From positions 1 through 7,158 of the forward strand of contig DNFT01000070.1 in assembly GCA_003486385.1 (NCBI GenBank): a stretch of 7,158 nt of DNA, given 5' to 3'. The notes under the pieces were generated by a model, which saw only the letters and a list, made by a program, of their open reading frames with translations, made no database searches and was not told the origin of the DNA. Both the position numbers and the translations under genes were made by a program. Numbering within the stretch: the first letter of the stretch is position 1; each line of letters starts with the position of its first letter. Shown here in pieces: positions 7,069 through 7,158 of this stretch. This DNA comes from Eubacterium sp. GTDB lineage: Bacteria > Bacillota > Clostridia > Lachnospirales > Lachnospiraceae.

Positions 7069-7116
7069 AACTCTCATATAATTTAATTCAAAAATATAAT
7101 ACAACTCTTATATAAT
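7069..7116 (+). repeat. Pair of 14-base direct repeats ending in TATAAT
   Basis: AACTCTCATATAAT (7069-7082) and AACTCTTATATAAT (7103-7116) match at 13 of 14 positions, with 34 bases from start to start. Both end in an exact TATAAT. They may be tandem promoters, two binding sites for one protein on nearly the same face of the helix, or a small duplication. Confidence 0.6.
7087..7116 (+). promoter_or_regulatory. Candidate divergent promoter pointing out of the window
   Basis: TTCAAA (7087-7092, 4 of 6 to the -35 consensus) and an exact TATAAT (7111-7116) are separated by 18 bases. Transcription would begin near 7123, just ahead of the AGGTGAT site and the terminal palindrome. Two further TATAAT hexamers at 7077-7082 and 7095-7100 lack a well-spaced -35. 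Confidence 0.45.
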
Positions 7117-7127
7117 ATATAAAAAGC

Positions 7128-7143
7128 AGGTGATGTAACGGTG
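7128..7143 (+). promoter_or_regulatory. Possible ribosome binding site and GTG start of a gene cut by the window edge
   Basis: AGGTGAT (7128-7134) is seven consecutive bases complementary to the extended 16S rRNA tail, and a GTG at 7141-7143 follows after six bases. The frame stays open for the six codons left in the window (M-L-Y-N-T-V). That is far too little to identify a protein, and the true start may lie beyond the edge. Confidence 0.3.
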
Positions 7144-7158
7144 TTATATAACACCGTT
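7137..7158. repeat. Perfect 22-base palindrome at the window edge, candidate operator
   Basis: AACGGTGTTAT is followed at once by its exact reverse complement ATAACACCGTT, ending on the last base of the window. Each half, with its flanking base, also contains a smaller dyad of the form TAAC-nnn-GTTA (complete at 7136-7146), so the site could hold two regulator dimers. It lies just after the candidate divergent promoter, where a repressor would block transcription. A fold-back artefact at a contig end is the alternative. Confidence 0.6.

Larger units (their letters stand above)
6940..7136. other. AT-rich intergenic region upstream of the regulator
   Basis: About 200 bases without a credible gene on either strand. 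The right half (7060-7125) is very AT-rich and holds promoter-like hexamers and a direct repeat, listed separately. The left half (6940-7000) shows no motif I can name. A weak minus-strand -10 for the regulator, TATAAA at 7010-7005, has only a 3-of-6 hexamer (GGTACA) 17 bases upstream. Confidence 0.5.

Noticed and set aside
7058..7082. Promoter made of TTGATA (7058-7063) and TATAAT (7077-7082)
   Set aside because: Good hexamers but only 13 bases between them, too short for a standard promoter.

Overview
The window looks like chromosome from a low-to-mid GC Gram-positive anaerobe of the class Clostridia, most likely a Lachnospiraceae-type gut bacterium. The grounds are strong AGGAGG-type ribosome binding sites, AT-rich intergenic DNA, a rho-independent terminator, and a TPR protein of the DUF4037/DUF4125 type that I associate with that group. 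The taxonomic call is an inference. There is no rRNA, tRNA, CRISPR array or insertion sequence.

All four complete genes lie on the minus strand, so the biological order runs from right to left. First comes a TetR/AcrR-type regulator (6289-6930). It is followed by its own hairpin terminator (6191-6219) and a compact control region (6120-6192). Next are two translationally coupled ABC half-transporters (4298-6106, then 2586-4301, sharing an ATGA stop/start). Last, 62 bases further on, is a large TPR / nucleotidyltransferase-like / DUF4125 protein (22-2523). Bases 1-21 lie downstream of its stop and hold nothing I can identify.

The two transporters each have six membrane segments and one complete ATPase domain, and should form a heterodimer. 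Their layout and motif style recall exporter-fold pairs such as IrtAB and YbtPQ, which import iron-siderophores. Independently, the region in front of them contains a 19-base sequence matching the corynebacterial DtxR/IdeR iron-box consensus at 16 of 19 positions, inside a larger 24-base dyad. The most interesting reading is therefore an iron-controlled siderophore, haem or metal transporter with a second, TetR-family input. A second dyad nearer the ribosome binding site is a candidate TetR-family operator. The TPR protein may be a passenger or a partner; its function is unknown.

The right end (6931-7158) looks like a divergent promoter region. It has two near-identical 14-base direct repeats ending in TATAAT, an anti-SD-matching AGGTGAT, and a perfect 22-base palindrome ending exactly at the last base of the window. 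These suggest a plus-strand gene starting at or just beyond the edge, under a dyad operator, although an assembly fold-back at a contig end cannot be excluded.
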